Positions 33,119 through 45,692 are shown, counted from the first letter of the stretch. The stretch: 64,000 nt of DNA from Papaver somniferum (GCF_003573695.1 NC_039362.1:18124063-18188062); one strand, 5' to 3'. Made by a program: numbers and translations. Notes: generated by a model not told the origin, from the letters alone.

Positions 33119-34159
33119 TCCTAACTGCAAGGGAATTCTAAACAAACACAAAGAAGGCTGACTCGACCACAACAAGCCTAATTTATCTAGCAAACAAAAA
33201 TCATGATGGCTCCACTTAGATTGTTTCTAGACCAGCTTCTAATCCTTCGAAAGGGAATTCATTACAATTTAAGCAAACCCCTCTGGAATCAATCCGAGTC
33301 AAAGTAAGTTGAATAGAGGCGAGGGAAGCTGCGTGGAGCTTTGATACCCAAGGCCTCACCGCATTACAAGGCGGCGCAGTCACGCATTCAACTCACATAA
33401 ACCATCATGAACTTCGAAGTATGCTTAAAAGAGTAACCAATATTTTTCGAATGACTTTCCTATTAAGCTCGTTACCCTATCGGTCTCGTTCTAGTCAAAA
33501 TTTTAGGCTTAGGTTCGCGTTTGGTTTCGTGTTCCTAAGACGGGCAAGAAGGAAACGGTGATGAAATCCGAGTCCTTATCTTGATTTGGCCAGGCCTTGC
33601 CCTTTACTAGAAAATTAAATCCGATTTCATGTCCTCAACATATTTGCATACAAAATCATCCAGTAAACCCGCTGACAGGGGATTCGTGGGTGTTTAGAAT
33701 TCTTACCTCCCGTTCCAGACGGGGGATGAACCGTTGAAGTCGACTCGGGCCACAACTCCAATGTCATGTACGAACCCGAGGGGTCGAGACGATATCGTAA
33801 TCGTCGTCCTTCTCTGCACACAGTTTATATTTAAAACTATCCTTCCATAGGGTTTAAAAAAAAAAAGTCCCAAAGTTCAATGTCCGAAAATAAAAAATAG
33901 TGTCCAAAAATAAGAAGATTACAAAAATAAAAACCTTAATTACAGTTTCTAAATAAAATAGAATATCTATATACAAAAATTTTCTTCTTCACTCCTTTTG
34001 GATTCCTCCTTTCTTTTCTTCTTTGGCTTCGCTTTTATTTTCAGCACTTTCTCCCCTTTTCTTTAGCTCAGTTCCAAATATGAAAGCAAACAAGAAATAC
34101 CAAAAGTCGTAAAAAGGAACAGATAAAAAAAAAACCTAAAAACAAATTTATAAACGAAT
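33119..34159. other. Leader of E4
   Basis: Non-coding. Includes CAAGGCGGCGCAGTCACGCA (33379), a GC-rich island in AT-rich DNA, at the distance from the LTR where packaging signals are usually found. Confidence 0.45.
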
Positions 34160-34180
34160 CCGCATCGGCGGAGCCAAAAA
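34160..34180 (-). other. Primer-binding site of E4
   Basis: TTTTTGGCTCCGCCGATGCG on the minus strand next to the LTR; a mutated form of the TTTTTGGCGCCG... site seen in E3 and E5. Confidence 0.65.
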
Positions 34181-34182
34181 TT

Positions 34183-35908
34183 TGGTAGGCTCAGAAACCT
34201 ACAATAAATACTGCAAGTGCGCAGCGTCTAACTAGTAGACAATGGCAAGTACAGGTCGTTCCCACGAGGAGTGTGAAATACTTCTACTAACTAATACCAA
34301 GAATCAACAAATCAATAAGGTGATGTTTAACAATTTTTCAGGAATTCGGGACAAAATGAAATAATAAATAATTGTTAACAATAAACGGAATGAGAGCGGG
34401 TTATTAGGATTTTTCGGTTTCCACCAAATAACTATGCAAACTCTACTAATTTTTAAAAATATATTCCATGCTTTTATTTTCAAATACTGTTTCTCCGCTA
34501 TAGTTTTCTTCGCTTCATGGGTAGTGATTCTAAAGCATTACCTATCAATCCTTGCATACCACGTCTAGGGATTTAACCGAAGCACGAAATATCAATTCAA
34601 AAGCATAAATAATCTCACATAAACGATTAAACACCAAGCTTTGTGAAGAAAAACTATTAATCAATCAAATCATTATTAAGTATATATCAATATAGAGTTT
34701 TCACAATTAATTGATTTCTACCTAAACCCTAACATGACTCTAGCTAGACATGGCTTTCTCAAAAGCCATAAACATATTAAAATCAAACTCTAGCTAATGA
34801 AAAATGAAGAATCGAAAAAAAAACTTCAAAACCCTTCTCTCCATGCGGCACTATGGCCGGGGTCCTCCTCCCTTCTCAAATAATCACCCACCTTCTTATA
34901 CACCTTCCTTTTCTTTTATTAATCAAAGTATCAAAATAAATTATTCTATGAAATATCTTGCATGCAAGTTGATGTCATCATTAGTATCTTTTCCCAAATA
35001 GTATTTCCACCTCGTTCTTCCAATGAAATAATAAACTCCCCTTATTTCCAAAATCTCCCAAATGAAGAAAGAGTTATTTTATTTCCAAAATAGTCACGTG
35101 TAAATATTCCTCAATTAATTCTTCACATGACAAATAAATTATCTTTCTCGGTGGAATATATTTGTAATAAAGTAAGAAAGATATAATAGTTCCCATTTTC
35201 AGTTTCCATGTGCCAACCCCACTTTGATTTCAATTCCTTTGCTGCGTTTCTGCCTCGCCTCTGAAACAATTCTATGCTGCTGATATATATGGAGATACCA
35301 GGCCAACTACATTTTGTCATTTTTTGTCATTGTGGTTGCTGATATATGGAAATACCAGTCCAACCCATTTCATCATTGTGGTTGCTGATATATGGAAATA
35401 CCAGGCCAACCCGGCTGCTGATACATGGAAATACCAAGCCAACATAATAAGTGCTGCTGATATATAGAAATACCAGGCCAGCATAATAAGTGTTGCTGAT
35501 ATATGGAGATACCAGGCCAGCATAATAAGTGCTGTTGATATAGAAATACCAGGCCAACATAGTAAGTGCTGCTGATAAGCTGCTAATACATGGAAATACC
35601 AGGCCAGCATAATAAGCTGCTAATACATGGAAATACCAGGCCAGCATAATAAGTGCTGCTGATATATAAAAATACCATGCCAGCATATTTCATCATTGTG
35701 GTTGCTGATATATGGAAGTACCAGGCCAACCACATTTTGCCATTTTCGTCGCAAACACCATTAAGTCTCACATTTTGCTGTTTATTCGCTGGATGATCGA
35801 ATTCACTTGTACTTTCTACAAAAGCACTAAAATAGTATTAGTAACTAAAATATTGTATCCTAGCTAATATAAATATGGGTATAAAATGTAGCATTTACAT
35901 GCTTATCA
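34183..35908 (-). repeat. Right (5') LTR of E4
   Basis: 1.73 kb, starting TGGTAGGCTCAGAAACC and ending TACATGCTTATCA on the plus strand. A minus-strand TATAAGAA box lies at about 34893-34900. The U3 part contains the tandem repeat at 35280-35720. GGCAAGTACAGGTCGTTCCC at 34243 is a word common to Athila-like LTRs. Confidence 0.7.
35280..35725. repeat. Tandem repeat in the E4 5' LTR (units about 37-47 bp)
   Basis: About eleven units carry GCTGATATATGGAAATACCA followed by GGCCAGCATAATAAGT or GGCCAACC. They create repetitive open frames on the minus strand, which I do not regard as genes. Confidence 0.9.
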
Positions 35909-36019
35909 TTGAGATAACTTACACAAAATTCATAAACCCGACTAATTTGCAAAAATTAGGGTTTCGCGCCCCGCGCAGTACACTAGACGCGATTGATCGA
36001 AACTACGCTTAGACAAACT
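35909..36019. other. Flank between E4 and the 80-bp repeats
   Basis: Short stretch with the plant-common AATTAGGGTTT word; nothing else recognised. Confidence 0.4.
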
Positions 36020-36435
36020 AAGCAATTTAAAACCTCCACGTGCACATCAGAAGTGTGGCCACGCCATAGCTTGTCGGCCCTCTTTCCATCGACCAATCAG
36101 GTCGCTTTAAATCCTCCACAACACACTTGAAGTGTGGCCACGCCCTAGCTTGACGGCCCCACTTCCCATCGACCAATTAGGTCGCTCTAAAGCCTCCACG
36201 CTGCACACCAGAAGTGTGGCCATGCCCTAGCTTTCCGGACCTCTTTCCATCGACCAATCAGGTCGCTTTAAATCCTCCACATCGCACTGGAAGTGTGGCC
36301 ACACCCTAGCTTGCCGGCCCCACTTCCCATCGACCAATCAGGTCGCTCTAAAGCCACCACACTCACACTGGAAGTGTATCCACGCCCATTCTTGGCCGGC
36401 CCCCTTATATTAACCAATCAGGTTGCTCTAAATTC
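36020..36435. repeat. 80-bp tandem repeat, five copies
   Basis: The word GACCAATCAGGTCGCT (or close) recurs at 36091, 36171, 36252, 36332 and 36412, a period of 80-81 bp. Units also share GAAGTGTGGCCACGCCCTAG. Much more GC-rich than the surroundings. Confidence 0.92.
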
Positions 36436-37676
36436 GCCACAATGTTGAAAAGGTGGAAACCGCGCCAGATGGACGCAAAGTCAATTGTCTTCCCAAAAAC
36501 CGCGCTAACATGCCAAATGGCATGCCATATGCCAAACACGCACATGCCAGGCACACATGACAAACGCGCCAAACATGGCCACTCACCACATGCCACATGC
36601 CATATAGGCTAATTAGGGGTTTTCGACAAGCCAAACCCTAATTTAGGCAAGATTTCCACACCAACGTGCCAAAATCTCAGTGGCCATGGCTACGCTAGGC
36701 GCAACCATGCCAAAGGCATGCACGAGCCATGCCATCCATACCGCAATGACGCTAGCGCGCGTTAAAGGCGCCACCGCCAACTAAAGGTAGCCATGATCGA
36801 CGACGACCTTTCCTCCTGAGATGCAATCTCAGCCATCCAAGTTGGCCACCAAACTAACAGACTTGTGGAAACTTTTAAGCGACCAGCCGCCTAAATCCAG
36901 TGGTCATGGCTACGCTAGACGCCACTTGCACCACCACTGGCGTGCACGAGCCGTGCCAGCCACGTCGCCAAACCCTAAACTTTGGCCACGACGCCTAATT
37001 TCTTCCGCAGTGACAACCCCTAATTTTGGCTGCAGTGCCAAACCCTAATTTCGGCCATAGTGCCAAACCCTAATTTGGTCATGACACCGAATCCCAGCTT
37101 TGACCATGCCGCCATGCCACAGGCGCGGCTATGCCACTTAGGCAACCGTGCTAATGGAATGCACGAGCTATGTCGTCCATGCTGCAACCTCGCAGGCGCG
37201 TGTTAAAGGCGCCACTGCCTACAGAAGGTATCTATAATCGAAGGCTACCCTTCCTCTTGAGATGCAATCTCAGCCCTCCAAGTTCTCCACCAAACTGATG
37301 GACCTGTGGCAACTTTTACGCGACCAGCCGCCTAAAACCAGTAGCCATGGCTACGTCGAGCGCCACTTGCACCACCGTACCACTAGCATGCACGAGCCAT
37401 GCCGCAATGCCACTGGCGTACACCAAAACGCCGCTGCACCATCAGGCGCCAACACAAGGTAGCCACAATCAACGGCTACCCTAATTCAAAAGATGCGATC
37501 TCGGCCATCGAAATTCTCCAATGAGCCGGTAAGCTCGTGACAAGTTTTAGGCGACTAGACAAAACGAGCCTAGCATCACATATGCTATTTACCGGCCGCA
37601 AGCCTCTTAATTTTAACTTACAACTCGTAGCAAAGTGCTACATGTTTTCCATGAAAACACTTGAGACATCAAAACA
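36436..37676. repeat. GC-rich block with a 441-bp direct duplication
   Basis: ATGCAATCTCAGCC at 36821 and 37262 starts two copies, each followed by CACCAAACT and CGACCAGCCGCCTAAA, and a third partial start is at 37493. Words such as GCATGCACGAGC and CCAAACCCTAATTT repeat throughout. No credible ORF. It may be an expanded U3 or 3' UTR of a Tat-like element. Confidence 0.7.
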
Positions 37677-38299
37677 TGTCACAAACTGGGGGATACTCAT
37701 CAGGGTATTGGTCTGGCGGTTTACAGCTTGCGGCGTGCTATACGCCCGTTACAGGAAAGTGTCATAAAGAGGCTCGGTTAGTAATGACAAGAAGTAATGG
37801 TGTAAACGTATCCTTCATTATGGAAACATAAATTCCAGGCGTTACCCGTTACTCCTTTCTTCCACCGCTCAATCGTTCCCACTTCCTACGAGACCAGGGT
37901 ACGTTTTGTTGCAACTTGTATAAATAGGTCTCACCTATTTTCCACCAAATAACAATTTTTGGTCAGGAAAAAATACAACATCCAGAAATCATCTGATAGC
38001 TTTTCATTCAACTAGACAGTTCAACTTTCTGATACAAGTCACGAAACACCTCACTTCTAGAATCAACTATTCTGGTCTCAACACTTTCTTCACTTCCCTC
38101 CCTAAGACCAACCTTTCTCCTTCACTTTGTGACCGAAGCAAGCCTGGAACGATCATTTCTTGGTTTAGGCCAGGATTGTACAGATTGATCTCTCGAATCA
38201 AAAGTACTCCCGTTCAGTACATTGTTTAGGGTTTAGACTCGTTTCTCATCCACACACTAAATTACCAAAAACAGCAGAAACCGTTTTCACCCTCAAACA
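37677..38299 (+). repeat. Tat-type LTR, plus strand (623 bp)
   Basis: Starts TGTCACAAACTGGGGGATAC and ends TTTTCACCCTCAAACA. It matches the E1 LTR in the start, in GGTCTGGCGGTTTACAGC, in GGTTTAGGCC and in TACAGATTGATCTCTCGAA. A TATA box (TATAAATAG) lies near 37920. No gag or pol follows on the right, and no PBS is recognisable after it, so it is a solo or truncated LTR. Confidence 0.75.
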
Positions 38300-39299
38300 G
38301 ACATATATAGGGAGGGGTACTTGGTTGAAGGTGCATATGCGGACTATGTACCAAGTAAGCTTTATAGCTTAGCCGGAAGAGTCTAAATGATGCGTAAGCC
38401 TCATTTATAGTTCCGTAGCCTTGCAAAAAGGGCATTTGATGCTTAGGAATTACTATGCCATATTGCGGACCCGATGATGCATAATCATTGTGCATCTTGA
38501 CGGAACGGCCTATACGGACCAGGACATAACCATTATTGCTTGGAAACGGCCTTGCAAACGAGTTTGGATTAAGTTGATGTCCCTTCGTGGATGAACTACG
38601 GTCTGTGCTTGATCCCTTTGGAGTAGGGGGTACGTAGGAATCCGCAATGAGTTGCAACATTGCCGGTCCAGCACGTTGTCGCTCATATCATCTGATTTAG
38701 AGATGATTGCGCACTTTGGCCCCTTATATCATCTAAGCTCGCGGTAGATCGATGCAAGAGATGATTACGGTCAGATTTGATGAGGAAAGTTACACGCCAG
38801 CCAGTGGATGCTCATACTTCCTATCAAGCCATTCGACTTAGGCATGTACCAATGGCGCATTGGCCATGGCCTCAGAGGTAAGCTACATGGATATGCAAGT
38901 TAGCGGAGCTTGCATAAGCCTAAGGAAAGTACGACCTGGGGCCTGCAATGGCCTATGCGTAAGCCCAAGGCATGCTTTATGCCTGGAAAAGACTCGGCAG
39001 TATGACAGTTGCTCAGCTAGATAGGAAATTCAGTGATGAAATTCCTACGTTGAGGAATAGCCAGTGATGCATGAGATATGCATTGGCCTTATGGCCTTTT
39101 ACCCTTTTGCGGACAAGGGTAAGTTTGGAACGATGTGGAAGCTGAGTTAGCCGCATCATGCTCCACGAGCATGCTTGCAAAGGAATATGAACGTGCATTT
39201 TCCTAGGGATGAGGCCCGGGTCGTAGCTTCATCAATGGCACATCGGGGAGATTACGGCCTGCGGGGCAACGCGCCAAAGGCGTAATTTTCCGGTCCCTC
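38300..39299. other. Unidentified non-coding stretch
   Basis: Words with GCATAAGCC, GGCCT and GCGGAC recur, but no ORF with a domain was seen. It ends abruptly at the copia fragment at about 39300. Confidence 0.4.
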
Positions 39300-40462
39300 A
39301 CAAAGTCTTTATTGATTAACCTAAAGGATTCAAATATCCTTCATTTCCAGACCATGTACTTAACTCAAAACGGCATTGTATGGTCTAAAACAATCTCCAA
39401 AATCTTGGTATGATAAATTAACATCCTTTTTCTTCAAAAAGGATTCTCTAGCGGTGGTGCTAACAAGACTGTTTTCACCAAATGGAATGGAAAGAATGTG
39501 CTTGTTGCAAAAATCTATGTGGATGATATCATCTATGTATCCACCTCCAAAAAACTCACCGACAAATTCCTAAATCTTATGAGTGGATAATACGAGATGA
39601 GTAATATGGGAGATCAATCACACTTCTTAGGTTTACAAATTCAGCAACAAGAAGATAATATTTTTCTATCCCAAGAAAAATATGCCAGAAACTTGGTTGA
39701 AAAATTTGATCTAAATGATGCAACTCATATGGCAAATCCAATGCCAATCACTGGAAAACATCAGTCTGATCCTAGTGAAAAGTCTGTTGACCAAAAGCTT
39801 TATCGATCTATGATAGGAAATGTGTTGTATTTAACTACGACAAGACCAGATATTGCTTTCAGTGTAGGTTGTTGTGCTAAATTTCAAGTAAATCCAAAAT
39901 AATCACATTTAAAAGATTTAAAAAAAATTCTCAGATATGTCAAAGGTTCCATGGACTATGGTCTGTCATACTCAATGGACACTAATAACAGTCTTGTTGC
40001 CTACTCAGATGTTGATTGGGCAGGATGTGTGAAAAATCGAAAAGTACATCTAGTGGTTGTTTCTATGTCGGTCAAAATCTTGTAGCTTGGCACAATAAGA
40101 AACAAAACTCTCAGCCTCTCTCAACCTGTGAAGCAAAATATATCGTTGTTGATACTTGTTGTACTCAACTTCTGTGGATGAAGTAAAAGCTCCTTGATTA
40201 TGGCATAAATATTCCAACTATGAGTATTCTTTGTGATAAATCAAGTGTCATTCGTCTAACAGAAAATCCGATTGAACATTCTCGTACTAAACATATCGAT
40301 ATTAGATATCATTTCATTCGAGAATTGTATGAGAAGGGAATTATCGAACTAGATTATGTTCCTTCTGAATGACAACTAGTTGATATTCTTACAAAACTAC
40401 CAGACCGGGCAACCTTTGAAAAACTTAGAAAGTCTATTGGTGTTGTCAAGGTACATTAGTAC
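39300..40462 (+). pseudogene. Ty1/copia pol fragment: end of reverse transcriptase and RNase H (SIRE-like)
   Basis: The plus strand begins inside RT (VFID, PKGFKYPSFPDHV, then LYGLKQSPKSWYDKL at about 39376), continues with KIYVDDIIYVSTSKK (the YVDD active site, near 39520), YLTTTRPDIAFSVG, and the copia RNase H (LVAYSDVDWAGC, SLTCEAKYI-like, KHIDIRYHFIREL) to about 40460. Several stops and at least three frameshifts separate the pieces. Gag, protease and integrase are missing to the left, where unrelated DNA joins at about 39300. Motifs are closest to the SIRE/Maximus branch as I know it. A 3' polypurine tract and LTR follow at 41843, so this is the right end of an element. Confidence 0.85.
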
Positions 40463-41842
40463 CATGAGATTTTCGGTTTTAAACTTTTTCTACTGGCACA
40501 CATTAGTTAAACCGATTCAACCTTTCTATGGTAAAGGTTGCTCTTGTAGTTGTTCTTTTGTTCTTGCAATAGGATGACAACAAATACGGGGAGAGTTCTT
40601 ATTAAAGTTGTGCTTAAATGATATATCTTTCTGGGAGAAGTGGTTGTGGAAATCAGGGTAATGATTTTTGTTGTTAGTTAATCGTTTTTCCTGTTTTACA
40701 AAACTTGATTTATTGTATATATTTTGCTTTTTCTTAACAAAATTCAGAACAATTAATATTTTCCATTATGATTGTATGGATTGAGTATTGTGATTTAATT
40801 GTTTCCGGTTAAGAAAAACTGTCAATTCTATTGAGTTATTGATTTGGTATATACTTTATTGTTTGGTGTCAATTGTTTTTACTTAATGAAATTTGGTGCA
40901 ATTATTTGTAGTTACATTGGATTATATTTGTGTCAATTGCTTCCGGTTGAGAAAAACACAAGTCAATGATTTGATTTGTATCTATTATTTTTGCTTAACA
41001 AAAACTTACGGGATCATTTGTTTAGTCCATTTTGATTCCGGATAAGAGAAACTAAGTTAACTCTGATCTTAGTTAGACTTATCAAATGTAGGATTCGGTT
41101 ATTCAAGTCTAATCGTAATCCTTGACAAAAAAAATTTAACTAACCTAGTATTTGTCTTGTCTAAAAGGGAGGTTTAAGTTATTCTTTGGAATAATTAGAA
41201 CCTGATAAGATAAATGGATTTAATGCCAATCTCAATTGTGTCTTATCGAAATCGGTTAAAAACTAAATTATCTTAGTTGTTTTATCGGACTAAGGGAAAA
41301 TTGCTACGGGCAGTTGTTTCCTTGATAACATATTAAAGATAGATTATTTTTATAGTCTCGATTTTAGTATTGGTTATCTAAAATGGTATGTGAAACCTTC
41401 ATGCTTAACTCTTATAGGTTGTACAAGTCTTATGGATTTGTAAGATCCTTTTGGTTTGCTCTTTTGTTTTTTCATTTCTTTGTCATTTTTGTGACAAAAA
41501 GGATGAGAAATATATGGAGTAAACAAGTGATTTATGATCACTAGGAAAGGATATATGTGCTTAAACGTTATATCTAACGAAAGAGTAAAACATACACTAA
41601 TAGTAAAAACATATCATACTACAAAAGTCCAGGGAATCACAAAGATGTTCAGATTGAATATTTACTTAGCTTGCTTTTAAGGGGAGTAAAGCTTTTGTTA
41701 TTCAAATGTCAACAATGACATTTTTTTTTTGAATATATGCAGGATATTGTGATTTTAAAACTTGGAATCAAGCGTACGAAGAATGAGTTATTTTGTAATT
41801 CGTTTATCTCCGTATGTAATAGAGTTTTGTCACTAAAATTTA
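40463..41842. other. 3' untranslated region of the copia element
   Basis: No ORF over 1.4 kb. Between about 40700 and 41050 a loose repeat of TGTCAATTG...TTCCGGTTGAGAAAAAC...ATTATTTTTGCTTAA is visible. SIRE-like elements often carry a long region here. Confidence 0.5.
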
Positions 41843-41855
41843 CAAAGGGGGAGAT
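41843..41855 (+). other. Polypurine tract of the copia element
   Basis: ACAAAGGGGGAGA directly before TTGTTAGAGC, the standard copia arrangement. Confidence 0.85.
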
Positions 41856-43490
41856 TGTTAGAGCATATCTTGGTTGAACCGACCAAGTGTTTATATGTCA
41901 AGTTTGGTTGTCATATTTTAGTATCAAAACTCATCTTGAGTCGCTTGATTATTTACTAGAGCCAACGTCGTTTAGGTTAGACTAAAAAGTCTAGGAATGT
42001 TGAAACATGCAAGTATTACTCTGAAGACCTGAAAAATGTGAAGAAGTAACGACTGCACGAAGACATCATCCTTCCTCTTGAGGTTAGTAATAATGACTTG
42101 ATCTTGTTTCCATTCTTAACGTATATTTTAAGTCGCTTTATATTGAAAACATAACGTGCGATGTTGTATATGTAATACTCTAGTGATTAGACTTGGTCAT
42201 ATCATATGATCAAAGTATCAAAGAATTATGTTACGAAGTATAAAGTTTATCTTTTGAACTTTTTAAATGGAACATCAACATAATCTATATACTTAGTCAC
42301 TTGATTATGTGTAAGGATATAAGTGTGATTTCATCCTAGGAAACTATGTATTACTATATTGGTTTAATTAAGTAGGTGTATGAACTTGTTTCATAATCGA
42401 AAGGGAAATCAAGTGTGTTGGTCCGGTTCTTTATTGAATATCATTTGTATGACCAATACAAGATGACAAGGTAGAACCTATCTTGACTTATGTCGAGAAT
42501 CAAGGTATAACCGTTCATAGCCTATAATGTGTAGCAAGGTGTAACCGGTCACAAGCTGATTTGGAAAGCAAGGTGTAGTCATCACAAGCTATATTGGGAA
42601 GTAAGGTTTAATCGGTCACAAGCTACATTTGAAGCAAGGTGTAACCAATCACAAGCTATTTTGGGAAGTAAGGTGTAACCGATCACAAGCTACTTTGCGA
42701 AGCATGGTGTAACAGGTCACAACCTATCTTGGGGAGCATGGTATAACTGGTCACAACTGAAATTGTGAGTCATGGTATAACCAAACCCAAGAGAAAAACC
42801 GAGTTTCCAAAGTTCACACATTACTTCGTGTAGTGTGTGAATTGGGAATTATGGTTTGCTAAGAGAAACTTCTAGATGTCGATATTATTTGGACATATAT
42901 ATAACTCTTATCATTAATTGTTCAAAGATATTCCTTGATACTCAAGGTGATCCCATACCGAAATATTGAAAAATATTTAATTATGATTTTCAAATATACA
43001 TGTTTTAATTACCAATAATTAAAACATATACTCTAGAAAAGAACTCTATCTTAGGATTTACATGTGTTGGCCAGATTGGTTGTAGGCGCAGGGATACTAA
43101 GGGAATTAGGTAACTAGGGGTAGTTTACTTGGTATCAAATTTACAAAGTTGGTCGTATTCTTTTTATAACGTCTAGATTCCAAGAGTATTCAAAACTGGA
43201 CTAGGTCTTTTTTCTGCATTTGCGGTTTCCTCGTTAACAAAATCTTGTTGTGTCTTTACTTTTACTTTTCACAATTATAATTAATGGTTTAGTTATAATT
43301 AAACGTAAATAGATTGTACGTTAATCCTACACTTGGGTTGATCCCTATAGTTTAAGGTTCGGTTTCGAAATTATACCTCGTGGTTTGGTATTTTCTTGAT
43401 AGTCTTGGTTTATATTAGAACATGCATGGCATAAGACATATAGGTTGATATCGAAAAAATTATGGTGTACTTGGTACCCTCGTCATTTCA
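41856..43490 (+). repeat. Copia LTR (a), 3' LTR of the fragment above
   Basis: Starts TGTTAGAGCATATCTTGG after the polypurine tract and ends near ACTTGGTACCCTCGTCATTTCA. It has the GCGGTTTCCTCGTTAACAAAAT block common to the three other copia LTRs here, and the 36-bp tandem repeat. Confidence 0.7.
42488..42792. repeat. 36-bp tandem repeat in copia LTR (a), about eight copies
   Basis: Imperfect units AAGCAAGGTGTAACCGGTCA followed by CAAGCTATTTTGGG and variants, consecutive from 42488 to 42792. Confidence 0.88.
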
Positions 43491-44450
43491 AGAAGTATTC
43501 AATACTTGCTAAAATTTTTTGATGAAGAATGAGCCTCTCTCAGATACTTTAAATGAAAATAATCAATTTTTCATAATTCTCAAAATATTATATCTCGAAA
43601 AGTTGGCCAACTAAAAAGGCAACATTTGGCTCACATCGTTTGGTATTTAAACCAAATACACGCTATAAAGAGATAAATAGAAAAAGATCTTGGTGAGGGA
43701 GCAGCCGAAAATAAGACTAATAACAGAAACTCCGAACCAATAGCCAACATCACAGAATGGTACCCTATCTAGGTACCTCGAAGTAATAACTCTACATCTT
43801 CGCTAAAGTGATGTAGCTGCCGTCACTAGCGGTCAGGAAAAATCCCCACCAACTAAACAACAATAAGAGAAAATTAATATAATATGAGCAATTAACTGAA
43901 TTATCTTTAAGCAAAACTCGGGTGTCTCAAAGTGAAATATGTGATCTACAAACTTGATTAAAATCGAGGTCGATTGTAAAGATTTAAAATGCCAAAGGAT
44001 AATGGAACCAAAGGAACAACTCGATCATAACTCAGATCATCAAACAGTCAAGAGAAGGACCAAACACATATCGAAAAAAGACTAGAATACATCCCGACTT
44101 ATAAATTTATTCAGATCGTTGAACATTATAGAGTGGCCTAAGTCATACATGAATATAACAAAGCTATAAAGACCCAACTGAGGTCGTGAATTATAAGTCA
44201 AAGAACTCCAGATCGAAATACTTTAAAAGATAAGGTCAAAATATTTATTGAACATAACTAAGTTCTTATAAGTCCAAAGGCATACTTGTCGCTAAGGACT
44301 AGCATTATGCACGATTCCAGAGCCTGGACCATAATGCATATTTTTCTATGTAATGTCTAAGGGGATTTTTCACACACTTACATGAATTCCAAATAAGAAT
44401 TTCATATAAATTTGGAAATTGTTTGCTTGGATCTGAAGTTATCATATTTT
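43491..44450. other. Unidentified stretch between copia LTRs
   Basis: No gene. It may include the 5' part of LTR (b) whose start I could not find. Confidence 0.35.
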
Positions 44451-45692
44451 GAATGCGAAGCTACCTAGAGCCTTGACGATGTATAAATAAAGAGACTCTT
44501 GTAACAAGATTTCTTAATCCCTAGCTAGCATTTATGTCATAGTTGTTAAGCTAAAGTCGTCCTCTATAACCCAAATTCTTCATAGAACTGTATTCTAGGT
44601 TACGACTTTGAAGACTTCACTTAAGGATTCGTGAAGTACGATCAAACTATCTTTTACCTGATAGTTCGTGTATCTGGATCTTGTTCTTATTGGTCTTAGC
44701 GGTTTTAGTAAAATTAGATCAAGAATGAGATAGATAGAAATCACAACGTTCTATTCATCCCATACTTTGTTGTTCCTCAAGATAGATATCTAAACTCTTC
44801 TTTTATTTGTTTGGATTGTTCTTGAGAGGTGGTCAGCAATTCAAGCTTCTCTGCTAGCAGATTGTAAGTGTTTCAGATTCGTGAGGTTTGATGGAATTTG
44901 TCTACTATAAAAAGATTTCCAAACATAGATTGAAACATATCAAAAGGAAAATAAAGTATGTTTATATGTTAGAGGCAAATATGTATCAAAAGTCCTCATC
45001 GAAGTTGAAAAAACTCTTAGGCTTCAAAGAACGTCAACTAATTGAATCAAGTGCATAGAATTTTACAAGGTTCAAGAGACGTAAGGAACACGACTGCGGC
45101 TGAATTGCTTGGAAGGTTTATTCGGGATCAACTACGTACATTCCAGTATGAAGTCTAATAGTAGGCTGGTGACTGTAGTGCTTTAATACTATATGGTGTT
45201 CAAAGTTGGATTAGGTCCCAGGATTTTTCTTCAGGTGAAGTTTTGCTTGTTAACAAAATTTCTGGTGTCTTTTGTTTCTCCTTTTCCGTATCATATTGTT
45301 CATCTTTATAATAGTAATTACACAAGTAGTACGTAATCAATCTAGATAGTTTAAGTTGTTTGAGATCAAAAACAATACTTGTCTTTGTTGAATTCATATC
45401 TTGAGAGATAGATTGAAAGTTTCGTACTTGTTAGAATTCAGACCCTCTTTATTCAGAAAAGACTAGATTGACCTTGGATATTTATTTTTAAGATCGTCCA
45501 AGAAATCTTCTATACAATCAGGTAAATATATCTTTGGTCTATTCGCATACATATTGATTACTGAAGAGAAAGATAATAATTGTATATACAATCTTTTTCA
45601 AGGGTTTTTGCTTTGACCTACTTGTGATTTTATTAGTTTTTTCCATGCATAAAGAAAAAGTTGGTAGGGTACTTGATACCCTCTCCTTTTCA
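44451..45692 (+). repeat. Copia LTR (b), start uncertain
   Basis: A TATA-like TGTATAAATAAAG at 44477, TTGTTAACAAAATTTCTGGTGT at 45248 and the end ACTTGATACCCTCTCCTTTTCA (45671-45692) parallel LTR (a) and its end, so this is a diverged copy in the same orientation. Confidence 0.5.

Larger units (their letters stand above)
28718..35908 (-). mobile_element. E4: non-autonomous Athila-like element with mismatched LTRs
   Basis: On the minus strand: 5' LTR 35908-34183, PBS 34180-34160, leader, one long gag-like/coiled-coil ORF, one short membrane-type ORF, a long 3' untranslated region, polypurine tract 29926-29909 and an LTR 29908-28718. No protease, RT or integrase is present. The two LTRs share layout and end type but not sequence, so the copy is probably a recombinant of two related families. 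Confidence 0.65.

Noticed and set aside
35317..35771. Repetitive minus-strand ORFs of 60-119 codons
   Set aside because: They only reflect the 37-47-bp tandem repeat in the LTR; three frames are open alike.
37672..38299. Solo LTR with AAACA target duplication
   Set aside because: AAACA occurs on the left flank and at the right end, but the right copy belongs to the LTR itself by comparison with E1.
38262..38660. 132-codon minus-strand open frame
   Set aside because: It overlaps the Tat LTR end, has no domain and its words recur in nearby non-coding DNA.
43500..43570. Plus-strand copia gag remnant after LTR (a)
   Set aside because: Only a few codons resemble the gag fragment at 45690-45950 and frames do not hold; too weak.
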